Assembly (NCBI GenBank): GCA_016125405.1
Contig: WGLW01000023.1
Span: 62,001-126,000 of the forward strand
Direction of reading: 5' to 3'
DNA from: Alphaproteobacteria bacterium
Lineage (GTDB): Bacteria > Pseudomonadota > Alphaproteobacteria > Caulobacterales > Hyphomonadaceae
DNA: 64,000 nucleotides
Within the stretch, counting starts at the first letter, position 1. Each line of letters starts with the position of its first letter. Shown piece by piece: positions 1 through 8,189 of this stretch. The translations under genes and the position numbers were made by a program. The notes beneath the pieces were generated by a model that saw nothing but the letters and a program-made list of their open reading frames with translations, had not been told where the DNA came from and ran no database searches.

Positions 1-1
1 G

Positions 2-910
2 GCCTTCATCGACGCCTGGCCCAAGGGCCCGCACGTCGCCGAGGCCAACGCCCGGCTCGATGTGCTGTGGAAGACGGACCAGGGCGCCTTCGTGCGTGCG
101 CAGCGTTCGGGCTCGCCCTTCGAGCTGCAGGACTTCATCCGCACCTATCCGCGCTCGGTGTACATCGCCGATGCGCGCGCCGCTCTGCGCGATCTTCAGG
201 CCCGCGACGATGACAGCTGGCGCGAGGCGATCCGCATCAACACGATCGACAGCTACGACGCCTACCTGCAGGACATGCCCTGGGGCGATCATCGCCAGCA
301 GGCCGAAGACGCGATCGCCGACCTGCACCGCCGCGACCAGGCGGCGTGGGCCTTCGCTCTCAGCGTCAATACCTGGGACGCGTTCGACTATTACCGGCTG
401 AACTATCCGTGGGGGGTCTATTACAACGACGCCTGGACGCGGATGAACCGTTTTCCGGGTCATGGCGGATATGATCGCGACCATGACGACCGCGACCACC
501 ATGATGATCGCGCCCACGACAGGGATCATGACAGGGACCACGACAGGGACCACGATCGCGATCATGGCGGCGGCTCGCAGCCAAGCCCGGTTGTGGACAC
601 CCAGCCCCGCCCTGGCGACCATAATGGGCGGCCCGACCGCTTCAACCAGCGGCCCCCGACCGGCGCCCCGCCGGCAACGCGTCCAGACCGGCCGCCACGG
701 CCGCCAAACACCCATGCAGGCGCCGCCCCGGGAGAATCGGGAGGCGTTCCGCTGACGTCGGTCTCGCAACCGAACCCGCCGAGCCCGCCTCCGCCTCTCC
801 CGCCGCCACCTCCACCGCCTGTGGCCAGCCCGCCGCCTCCTCCTCCTCCGGCGCCGCCGCCCAGGTCAGGACCGCCGCGGGCGCCCGTGTACCGGTCCAT
901 CCCCAACTAG
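2..910 (+). CDS. Repeat-containing, Asp/His- and Pro-rich protein (C-terminal part, 5' end outside window)
   Basis: The open frame enters from the left edge, so only the last 302 codons are seen. The first part holds about four degenerate repeats of roughly 40 residues (Trp-x2-Ala near the start, then a Tyr/Phe-rich YL..P.G stretch, then a helix ending in Ala-x2-x-Leu), e.g. around the DAYLQDMPWG and DYYRLNYPWG segments. The same kind of repeat occurs in the TIR-MORN protein at 23874-26075. The repeats are followed by an Asp/His/Arg tract built on RDHD units (about 470-570) and a proline-rich tail with runs of up to nine prolines. The low-complexity C-terminus suggests an envelope or metal-binding role, but no function can be assigned. 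The missing N-terminus could carry an enzymatic domain. Confidence 0.7.
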   Translation, partial: AFIDAWPKGPHVAEANARLDVLWKTDQGAFVRAQRSGSPFELQDFIRTYPRSVYIADARAALRDLQARDDDSWREAIRINTIDSYDAYLQDMPWGDHRQQAEDAIADLHRRDQAAWAFALSVNTWDAFDYYRLNYPWGVYYNDAWTRMNRFPGHGGYDRDHDDRDHHDDRAHDRDHDRDHDRDHDRDHGGGSQPSPVVDTQPRPGDHNGRPDRFNQRPPTGAPPATRPDRPPRPPNTHAGAAPGESGGVPLTSVSQPNPPSPPPPLPPPPPPPVASPPPPPPPAPPPRSGPPRAPVYRSIPN

Positions 911-1060
911 CGGGTCTCCGCTCTGGACAGATTGCCACGGCGCCATATCTGACGCATGGACGCTGTTCGGGGTATGGGCTTCTTGCTGCAAATTCATGCG
1001 GCTGCGCCCGCACGGCAGACTAGTGTTCCCTGAAGACCGCCTGCGCGATGGAATGACTGG

Positions 1061-3046
1061 ATGAGCAAACGACCGTCGCCGCGCCCGGCCGCCGGCAGGG
1101 AACCGGATCCGGACGTGAGCCCGATCGCCACATGGGACTACTGGTGGCCGATCTTCCTGCGTACAGGCGTCACGGGCGTGCTGGTCGGCGTCGTTACGCT
1201 CGGCTTGCTGTGGAACACGCTGTTCGCCCAGATGCCGGTGCTGCCCTCCAAGGACGCGCTCTGGGAGATGAACCGCGAGCCTGCCGTCCAGTTCGTCGAT
1301 GCGAAGGGCGACACCATCGCGGTTCGCGGCCCGCATTACGGTCACGCGGTGAAGCTCGCCGACCTGCCGCCTCATGTGGTCAATGCGTTCATCGCCGCCG
1401 AGGACAAGCGCTTTCTGACCCATGAGGGCGTCGACGCCGTCGCCGTGGTGCGCGCGACCCTTTCCAACGTCCGCGCCGGCCACACCGTGCAGGGCGCCTC
1501 GACGATCACGCAGCAGCTGGTGAAGAACCTCTTCCTGACGCCGGACCAGACGCTGAAGCGCAAGGCGCAGGAAGCCCGTCTCGCCTACGAGCTGGAGCAC
1601 ATGCTGACGAAGGACGAGATCCTCGACCTCTATCTCAACCGCATCTATCTCGGCGCCGGCGCCTATGGGCTCGACGCGGCGGCGCACACCTATTTTGACA
1701 CCTCGCCGCAAGACCTGACCATCGCTGAGTCCGCGATGCTGGCGGCCTTCCCGAAAGCGCCCACGCGCTTTGCCTCCACCGCCGACACCCCGGCGGCGAA
1801 ACAGCGCCAGATCTACGTGCTGGACCAGATGGTCGACGCCCATTTCATCACGCCGGAACAGGGCGCCTCCGCCAAGCGCCAGACGCTGCATTTCGCGAGC
1901 GACAAGCCGGACGTCTTTGCCGGGCACGCGCTGGACTACGCCTTTGACCAGGTTCACTCGCTGATGTCCTCGCCGCCGGCGGACCTTGTGGTGCAGCTCT
2001 CGCTGGACCTGGACCTCCAGGCCAAGACGCAGAAGGCGGTCGATGACGGCCTCAAGACCATGGGCGCCGAAAAACACGCTTCCGAGGCGGCGGCGCTGCT
2101 GGTCGACACGTCCGGCGCCATCCGGGCGATGGTTGGCGGCAAGGACTATAACAAGTCGCAGTTCAACCGCGCCGTGCAGGCCCGCCGCCAGCCGGGATCG
2201 TCATTCAAGATGTTCGTTTACGCCGCCGCCCTGGAGGCCGGCCTGCGGCCGGGTTCAGTGCGGTATGACGAGCCGATCTCGATCGGCAACTGGCGCCCGC
2301 GCAACTATGGCGGCTCCTATCGCGGCGCCGTCACGCTTTCCGAGGCGCTGGCGGAATCGCTCAACACCGTCGCCGCCGAAGTCGGCGACGAGGTAGGCAT
2401 GGACAAGGTCACCGATCTGGCGCGGCGCTTTGGCGTGCGGTCCGAACTGCACAACTACCCCTCGGTGGCGCTCGGGTCGGACGAGGTCACGCTGCTCGAC
2501 ATGGTGACGGGTTATGGCGTGCTGGCGAAGGACGGGCTGCAGATGGCGCCCTACATCATCCAGAGCATCAGCGATTCCCGCGGCGACGTGCTGTTCCAGC
2601 AGCCGGCGACCGAGAGCCCCAGAATCTACGACCAGAAGCTCGCCGAGGACATGACCGGCATGCTCTCACGTGTCGTCGTGCAGGGAACCGGCCGGGCCGC
2701 GCAGGTGCCGGGCTGGGAGGTCGCGGGCAAGACCGGCACGTCTCAGGATTGGCGGGACGCCTGGTTCATCGGCTACAACACCAAGTATGTCGGCGGCGTC
2801 TGGGTCGGCAACGACAACGACACGCCGATGACGAAGGTGACCGGAGGCGAAATGCCGGCGCGCATCTGGTCGGCGATGATGGCCGGCGCGCTGGACGGCG
2901 TCACGCCCGAGCCGCTGCCGGGCGCCAAGCAGGCCGAAGAGTTCCTCACCAACGAGGACCAGGACCGCCTGAACTTCTATCGCAGGCTGGAAAGCGCCTT
3001 CGCCTCGGTGGCGGCGCGGCAGGTGGCGAGCCGGGACGGCCTCTAG
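1061..3046 (+). CDS. Class A penicillin-binding protein (PBP1A-type transglycosylase/transpeptidase)
   Basis: A 661-residue bifunctional peptidoglycan synthase, anchored in the inner membrane and acting in the periplasm. It has a short cytoplasmic N-terminus and one membrane segment at about residues 31-55. The GT51 transglycosylase domain carries the EDKRF motif (residues 114-118, catalytic Glu) and QGASTITQQ (144-152). The transpeptidase domain has the SxxK motif SSFK at 380-383, SLN at 433-435 and KTGT at 557-560. The protein is shorter than E. coli PBP1A (about 850 residues) because the inserted OB-like domain is missing, as in several alphaproteobacterial PBP1 paralogues. It stands alone between the upstream repeat protein and a convergent patatin gene. 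Which paralogue it is cannot be settled here. Confidence 0.95.
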   Translation: MSKRPSPRPAAGREPDPDVSPIATWDYWWPIFLRTGVTGVLVGVVTLGLLWNTLFAQMPVLPSKDALWEMNREPAVQFVDAKGDTIAVRGPHYGHAVKLADLPPHVVNAFIAAEDKRFLTHEGVDAVAVVRATLSNVRAGHTVQGASTITQQLVKNLFLTPDQTLKRKAQEARLAYELEHMLTKDEILDLYLNRIYLGAGAYGLDAAAHTYFDTSPQDLTIAESAMLAAFPKAPTRFASTADTPAAKQRQIYVLDQMVDAHFITPEQGASAKRQTLHFASDKPDVFAGHALDYAFDQVHSLMSSPPADLVVQLSLDLDLQAKTQKAVDDGLKTMGAEKHASEAAALLVDTSGAIRAMVGGKDYNKSQFNRAVQARRQPGSSFKMFVYAAALEAGLRPGSVRYDEPISIGNWRPRNYGGSYRGAVTLSEALAESLNTVAAEVGDEVGMDKVTDLARRFGVRSELHNYPSVALGSDEVTLLDMVTGYGVLAKDGLQMAPYIIQSISDSRGDVLFQQPATESPRIYDQKLAEDMTGMLSRVVVQGTGRAAQVPGWEVAGKTGTSQDWRDAWFIGYNTKYVGGVWVGNDNDTPMTKVTGGEMPARIWSAMMAGALDGVTPEPLPGAKQAEEFLTNEDQDRLNFYRRLESAFASVAARQVASRDGL

Positions 3047-3057
3047 CTGAAGCCGCC

Positions 3058-3084
3058 AGTTCATTGGCGCTAGTTCATTGGCGC
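3058..3084. repeat. 14-bp tandem duplication between convergent genes
   Basis: AGTTCATTGGCGC occurs at 3058-3070 and again at 3072-3084. The second copy encodes the last residues and stop of the patatin gene on the minus strand. The duplication fills almost the whole gap to the stop of the penicillin-binding protein gene. Confidence 0.8.
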
Positions 3085-4431
3085 GCCTGACATCAGCTGT
3101 TTGATCGCCCCGTTGGCCACAACGCCGTTGCGGCCCGCCTTGATCAGGTCGTCCACCAGCGCAGGCGGCAGCGATACGCGCGTCGGCGCCGAGCCCAGCT
3201 CGCGATAGAGATCCGGCGACAGGTCCGCGAAACTCAGCATGTCGAGCCGCATCCCGACATCATCGCACCTCCATCCCTCGGCCGGCGCGCCGAGCGCCTG
3301 CACCTCCGATGCGCTGAGCGAGCACCGCCAGGCGACGAGATCGCGGCGCCAGTCGGCCAGCGTCAGGCCGAATGCGTCGTAGGCGTTGCGCTTGGCGGCG
3401 TTGATGGCGTCGTCCAGGGCCGCGCCGAGGACCTCCCCGCCGCCGGGACCGGACGCGCTCAGCGGCCAGTCGCCCTCTGGCGACATCTCGGCGTTGACCA
3501 CCAGAACGGTCAGGCTGTGGAGCTTCACCGCATCCTCGCGCGACAGCGGCCCCCAGGGCGTTGCGGACGTCTTCCGCAGCAGCGACAGGGCGGTGAGCCC
3601 GAAATTATCGACCACTCCGCCATCGGCGAGGTGCAGGTATTTCATGCGCGCCGGGTCCCGGTACATCTCGAAGGCGCGGGCGGTGGAGCGAAGCACGGCC
3701 GTGGAGGAGTCTTTCGAGGCTGCCTCCGTCCAGTCCGGCAGGGTCACGGGGCAGGCATCCGGATACGACGCCACGACCACGGACCGGAATCCAAGCGGCA
3801 CCGCCATGGAGGCGGCCACCGCATCCGCCACCCTCACCTCACCGGGGTTGCTGCAGATGGCGTCGAACCATGGCCGCGCAAACGCGAAGGTCGCGCCGGT
3901 ATAAAGGTCCGTCGCGTTGAGAAGAATACGGGGGCCCGCGCGCAGGTCGGCGAGACGGGCGCCGTGATAGATTTCCCTGTCCAGCCAGCCGGATAGCTTG
4001 GCCGGGCCATTGATGCCGCCATTCAGCAGGCCGACCCAGCTCGTCGGCGCCCAGTTGGAATTCAGTTGCGATGTCCAGTCCTTGTCGAGCGCCGCGGCGC
4101 GGAAACCGTCGAGGCCGTCCGGCCCGTGCTGGCCGAACCAGGCGGCCGTGATCGATCCGCCGGAAACCGCCGTCACCAGTGCGACGTGGTCGATCAGGCG
4201 CTGGCCATCGGCTGCCCTCGTCTCGCGGAGACCCAAAAGCGCGCCATAGGAGAACGAGGCAGCCCGCGCGCCGCCACCGGAAAACGCCAGGACGACCGGA
4301 TCTGAGTCCGGCAGGTCAACCGCCGGCGGGGTCGACGACCCGCCCAATTTGAGCGGCTGGTTCACAGGAACCGGGGCGCTGGCGCACGCCGAAACCACAA
4401 GGGAAAGAACCGCCAGCACCGCCGTGCGCAT
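3070..4431 (-). CDS. Patatin-like phospholipase lipoprotein
   Basis: A 453-residue protein with a lipoprotein signal peptide ending in the lipobox VSAC, so Cys16 should be lipidated. The patatin fold is marked by the oxyanion loop GGGAR (residues 52-56), a nucleophile Ser in VSGGS (Ser90), and the DGG motif (in LADGGVVDN, about residue 268) that supplies the catalytic Asp. The expected activity is hydrolysis of acyl esters of (phospho)lipids in the periplasm or at the outer membrane. The serine elbow reads AVSGG instead of the usual GxSxG, as in some patatin subfamilies. It diverges from the TonB-dependent receptor gene at 4907 and converges with the penicillin-binding protein gene. The substrate is unknown. 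Confidence 0.88.
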   Translation of the reverse strand: MRTAVLAVLSLVVSACASAPVPVNQPLKLGGSSTPPAVDLPDSDPVVLAFSGGGARAASFSYGALLGLRETRAADGQRLIDHVALVTAVSGGSITAAWFGQHGPDGLDGFRAAALDKDWTSQLNSNWAPTSWVGLLNGGINGPAKLSGWLDREIYHGARLADLRAGPRILLNATDLYTGATFAFARPWFDAICSNPGEVRVADAVAASMAVPLGFRSVVVASYPDACPVTLPDWTEAASKDSSTAVLRSTARAFEMYRDPARMKYLHLADGGVVDNFGLTALSLLRKTSATPWGPLSREDAVKLHSLTVLVVNAEMSPEGDWPLSASGPGGGEVLGAALDDAINAAKRNAYDAFGLTLADWRRDLVAWRCSLSASEVQALGAPAEGWRCDDVGMRLDMLSFADLSPDLYRELGSAPTRVSLPPALVDDLIKAGRNGVVANGAIKQLMSGAPMN

Positions 4432-4906
4432 AAATACCCCGCAAAATCATAATGTTCCTCTGCGGGCACTATCGCGCCCTCCGCCCACTGTGACCAGTCC
4501 GGGCGCAATCCCCGCCTCACCCTAACCGTAAGACAGGTATGACCATCGCCCTTACGTCAACGGTAAATATCCACTTATTTTTATGGTTAGTTTACTCACA
4601 TTGACTCACGGAACGCTCGCTTACTTCAGGGAATGGGGAGTTTTTCCTTTCTCTCCGGCCGTGCGCCCATCGTGGACGCCTGCAGCGAAAAAATGCAGCA
4701 AATGCATGACGCAAGGGCCCGCTGCGTAAAGCACATCGCCACGTCAAACAATTTTTTCATTGCTGGAGTTTGCGAGCCTAAAATACCATTGACGCTGGTT
4801 AAATGTCCCCGCAAATTTTCGCGAACTCCCCGTGACGAGTGCGTTCAGAATACAGATTCGAACGCCCGGTATGCCGAAGCATGGAACAACAGGGAGGGAG
4901 CGTCGT
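4432..4906. other. Divergent intergenic region upstream of the first TonB-dependent receptor
   Basis: 475 bp with no convincing gene. Inverted half-sites CGTAAG (4527-4532) and CTTACG (4551-4556) lie in a locally AT-rich stretch and match the half-sites of the palindrome upstream of the second receptor (7972-8001). A TTGACGC element at 4789-4795 lies 118 bp before the receptor start; an identical element lies 115 bp before the second receptor start (8075). That resembles the -35 consensus of Caulobacter-type housekeeping promoters. A strong ribosome site AGGGAGGG lies at 4891-4898. Confidence 0.5.
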
Positions 4907-7831
4907 ATGACGCAGTTCAAGCGTTTTCCACTAGTCAGCATGATGGCCTTGGGGATGGCCTTGCCGGCTCTCGCGCAGACGCCGCCGGCGAAACAGGCGG
5001 ATCAAACGGTCCGGACCAACACGTCCGGACCCCAGGCGCCTGCCGCTGATCGCAACTCAAGCGACGTCATCGTCGTTACCGCCAACAAGCGCGAGGAGTC
5101 GGTTCAGGACATCGCCGTGGCGGTCACAGCCATCAGTTCCGCCGAGCGGGACCAGATCGGCCTGACGACCGTCCAAGACTACACGAACTTCGCGCCGGGC
5201 CTCAGCTATTCGACGTCAAACGACCGACTCGGAATGCGGGGCGTGACGCGCACGTCCAACAACTTCGGTATCCGCTCCGGCATTTCGAACTATGTCGACG
5301 GCGTTTACTTCTCAAGCGCCATCCCGGCCAGCCGCGAGCCGATCTTCATCGACCGCGTCGAGGTCGTCCGCGGCCCGCAGGGCACACTCTATGGCCGCGA
5401 CTCGATTGGCGGCGCGCTCAACGTGATTTCCAAGCGCCCGAGCAGCACGTTCGAAACCCAGGTCAACATCGGAGTCGACAATTGGGACGGCCACAAGTTC
5501 GAGGCGCGCGTGTCCGGACCGATCACCGACTGGCTACGCTACAGCGTCGCCGGATCGACCACGGTGGAAAACCGCGGCTGGCTTCGAAACTATTCCGGGC
5601 TCACCACGGAAGGCGGTCGCCGCAACGACAGTTATTACGAAGCGCAGCTGGCCGGAAACATCGGCGACAAGTTCGACTGGTGGATTCGGGGCGGCACGCT
5701 GAGCTGGGATGTCCGCTACGGCGCCCCAGGCGCCCGGACCGCCGGCGACAACGGCCAGCCGTATGACACCCGACTCTTCACGCCAGGCGCCATTGTGCCG
5801 AACGGCCTCTTCGGCTTTTCGGGTCAGGCGACCAACGTCAGCATGACGGGTACGCAAACGACAAACCCGGCCATCACGGACCCCAATGCGTTTAACACCG
5901 ACTTTTCGAACTTCGCCTATCTGGCGCCGACGCAGGAATACGCGCTGGAGGGTATCTATCACTTCAAAAACTTCGACGTGAAATATCTCGGTGGCTACGT
6001 CTGGTACCACTACAACCTGCAGCAGGATAACGACGGTTCGCCCGTTGCCGGTTTTGACTTCAACGGAAAGCATTACGCCACGCAGCGCGTCTCCGACTAC
6101 AACGAAAACCGCATGTGGTATTCGAACGAGATCAACATCGTTTCGACCAACGACAGCAAGCTGCAGTGGATCCTCGGCGCCTACCAGTATCAGGAAAACT
6201 ACACGCAGCCGATCTACGTCTCGAACACGACCAACCTGCCAGGGCCGATCCTCGGCCTTAACGACATTCTTGCTTTCAACTTCGCAAATCCGTTGCCCGA
6301 TCTGCCTGACTTCACTGGCCGAAACTCGTCGTCCGGGTCGCAGATCGGTGGAGACCTCTACTTCCACACCAACAACCAGGGGCTCAACAACGCCTATGGC
6401 GCATTCGTGCAAGGTGATTATTCCTTCAATGACCACTGGAAACTGACGGCCGGCGTCCGCTGGTCGAAGGACGTTATGAACGGGCGCGAATACGCACGCC
6501 TCCAGACCCTCTATGCAACGGAAGAAACGCTCGAGGCGGCGTTTGCTCCCTATGCCGGACTGTTTGGCGGCCAGGCCGTGCTGAACGCACTCATTCCGCC
6601 GCGCATCGACGTGACTTCGACGCTGGTCGGGCCTGATCCAACAACGCGCACAACGGCGAATCCCTGTGGCTTTGCTGGCAAGGGCGTCAAAAATACCAAC
6701 GTAACGACCGCAAACAGCGACCCGGCCCAATGCGCCTCTGGTACATCCTCTGACCCGTCGCGCTATGGCGTCTACATCGACTCCCTCACCGGAAACTATT
6801 ACCGCGATCTCGGCGCAGGCTGGAGCGAGGTGACGGGCGTTCTTGGCATCGACTGGACGCCGGACACCGACACGCTTGTCTATGCCAAGTACAACCGCGG
6901 GTATAAGCCCGGCGGCCTCGGGGCTGCAGCGACGTTCGGCCTTCTGCTCGCGACGCCCTACACCGACAAGGAAATCGTCGACTCCTTCTCGGGCGGCCTC
7001 AAGCGCGAATGGCGCAACCTCAACCTGACCACAAACGTCGAAGCGTTCTATTATAACTACAAGGGCTATCAGGTTCCCAACCTGGTGATTCCGGAAACGC
7101 CTGCCGGAGCAACAGTACGGCCGCAACCCTATACGCCCTATCTGAACATTCCCAAGACAGCGATTTCAGGTATCGAGCTGGAAACAACCTGGCGCCCGCT
7201 CGACGACCTGAGGATCCTGTTCAACTACGGCTACACCAACCCGGAGATCAAGGAATCGCCCACGCTGATCAGCGCGGTCGACCCCTATGCACTCGACCCC
7301 GGCGCCCAGCCCGTTGGTTTGCCCGTGGCCTGTACGCCAAGAGCTGGCGAAACGCGCTGCCGTCAGGGTCAGACTGTGAAAGGCGACATCCTGCCGAACA
7401 GCCCGAAGAACAAGATCGCGCTCAACGGCGTCTATACGTCCCATTTCATGGACGGATCGAAACTGGACACCTCGCTCAGCTATTTCTGGCAGGACATTTC
7501 CTACACCTCGATCTTCAACCGTTGGACCTCCAAGGTCCCGTCGTGGGATCAGTGGGATGGCCGCCTGAGCTGGACCAGCGCCGACAACCACTTCACGGTC
7601 ATCGCCTACGGCAAGAACATCTTCGACACCGCGCAGTACGACAGTGCCGGCGCCAGCTTGCGTGAAGGCGACATCCGCGACGTGCCTCTGACGATCTGCG
7701 GAAGCACCGCTGCGACCAGCGTCAGCCATGCGGTTGTCGCAACCGGCGACCTTGCGAACTCCTGCCTGACCACCAACGCGACCTACCGGCCGCCGCGGAC
7801 ATACGGCATCGAGTTCCAGTTCCACTTCTAG
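4907..7831 (+). CDS. TonB-dependent outer-membrane receptor (first of tandem pair)
   Basis: A 974-residue outer-membrane receptor. The ATG at 4907 is chosen because AGGGAGGG lies 8 nt upstream and because the leader then matches the next receptor (MTQFKRFPLVSMMALGMALP, then cleavage after ALAQ); an upstream in-frame ATG at 4832 adds a non-signal extension. A TonB-box-like VIVVTANKR segment is followed by the plug domain (SVQDIAVAVTAIS, then IDRVEVVRGPQGTLYGRD, near residues 60-175), which is diagnostic of the family. The rest is a beta-barrel ending in the terminal aromatic FHF. Several barrel loops carry cysteine pairs. The receptor should import a large or scarce substrate using TonB/ExbBD energy. 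No linked sigma/anti-sigma genes or degradation enzymes show which. Confidence 0.95.
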   Translation: MTQFKRFPLVSMMALGMALPALAQTPPAKQADQTVRTNTSGPQAPAADRNSSDVIVVTANKREESVQDIAVAVTAISSAERDQIGLTTVQDYTNFAPGLSYSTSNDRLGMRGVTRTSNNFGIRSGISNYVDGVYFSSAIPASREPIFIDRVEVVRGPQGTLYGRDSIGGALNVISKRPSSTFETQVNIGVDNWDGHKFEARVSGPITDWLRYSVAGSTTVENRGWLRNYSGLTTEGGRRNDSYYEAQLAGNIGDKFDWWIRGGTLSWDVRYGAPGARTAGDNGQPYDTRLFTPGAIVPNGLFGFSGQATNVSMTGTQTTNPAITDPNAFNTDFSNFAYLAPTQEYALEGIYHFKNFDVKYLGGYVWYHYNLQQDNDGSPVAGFDFNGKHYATQRVSDYNENRMWYSNEINIVSTNDSKLQWILGAYQYQENYTQPIYVSNTTNLPGPILGLNDILAFNFANPLPDLPDFTGRNSSSGSQIGGDLYFHTNNQGLNNAYGAFVQGDYSFNDHWKLTAGVRWSKDVMNGREYARLQTLYATEETLEAAFAPYAGLFGGQAVLNALIPPRIDVTSTLVGPDPTTRTTANPCGFAGKGVKNTNVTTANSDPAQCASGTSSDPSRYGVYIDSLTGNYYRDLGAGWSEVTGVLGIDWTPDTDTLVYAKYNRGYKPGGLGAAATFGLLLATPYTDKEIVDSFSGGLKREWRNLNLTTNVEAFYYNYKGYQVPNLVIPETPAGATVRPQPYTPYLNIPKTAISGIELETTWRPLDDLRILFNYGYTNPEIKESPTLISAVDPYALDPGAQPVGLPVACTPRAGETRCRQGQTVKGDILPNSPKNKIALNGVYTSHFMDGSKLDTSLSYFWQDISYTSIFNRWTSKVPSWDQWDGRLSWTSADNHFTVIAYGKNIFDTAQYDSAGASLREGDIRDVPLTICGSTAATSVSHAVVATGDLANSCLTTNATYRPPRTYGIEFQFHF

Positions 7832-7837
7832 CCGGTT

Positions 7838-7908
7838 GACCCGCCGGATTTTCGGGTCCGGCGGGTCGCTGGAAATTCAGGTGGACGGGAACGATGCGCG
7901 CATCGTTC
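7838..7908 (+). repeat. Two hairpins just after the first receptor gene
   Basis: An 11-bp stem GACCCGCCGGA/TCCGGCGGGTC (7838-7848 and 7857-7867) follows the stop codon. It is succeeded by a perfect 20-bp palindrome centred between 7898 and 7899 (half GAACGATGCG, 7889-7908). Neither is followed by a T tract. They may protect the transcript 3' end or act with the terminator at 7916. Confidence 0.6.
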
Positions 7909-7915
7909 TTCTTAT

Positions 7916-7950
7916 GGGCGGACCGTCTTCCCGGGTCCGCCCGTCTTTTT
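7916..7950 (+). terminator. Rho-independent terminator of the first receptor
   Basis: Stem GGGCGGACC (7916-7924) pairs with GGTCCGCCC (7934-7942) and is followed by GTCTTTTT. The stem core is the same as in the terminator of the second receptor (10841), which supports a shared duplication of gene and terminator. Confidence 0.85.
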
Positions 7951-7971
7951 GTTCGAAACATTACCCTACGT

Positions 7972-8001
7972 CATTACCTTACGGCATTTCGTAAGGTAAT
8001 G
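7972..8001. promoter_or_regulatory. Perfect 12-bp inverted repeat, operator candidate for the second receptor
   Basis: CATTACCTTACG and CGTAAGGTAATG flank the 6-nt spacer GCATTT. The repeat lies 22 bp after the previous terminator's T run and about 190 bp before the receptor ATG, so it is unlikely to be a terminator itself. CGTAAG half-sites also occur upstream of the first receptor. No regulator gene is adjacent. Confidence 0.6.
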
Positions 8002-8189
8002 GCAATTTTGTGAGATTTGGAACAACACTCGGCTACTAAATTTCACCGGCTTCATGTTCAAGGCATGAACGCCGTTGACGCTGGATAAAACTCCTATCAG
8101 ACGTGTTCACAGCACCAACATGCGAGCATTCGGGCCATAATCGAACGCCAGGCGTGCGGGGAAGAACGTCAACAGGGAGGACGCGTCCT

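Noticed and set aside
500-570. Possible CRISPR-like short repeats
   Set aside because: The 12-bp units are contiguous, in frame and encode RDHD residues; there are no spacers.
4633-5049. 138-codon plus-strand frame before the first receptor
   Set aside because: It overlaps the receptor leader in another frame and has no ribosome site or domain; the region is better read as promoter and 5' untranslated DNA.
5534-7126. 530-codon frame antisense to the first TonB receptor
   Set aside because: Shadow of a clear receptor gene; no motifs.
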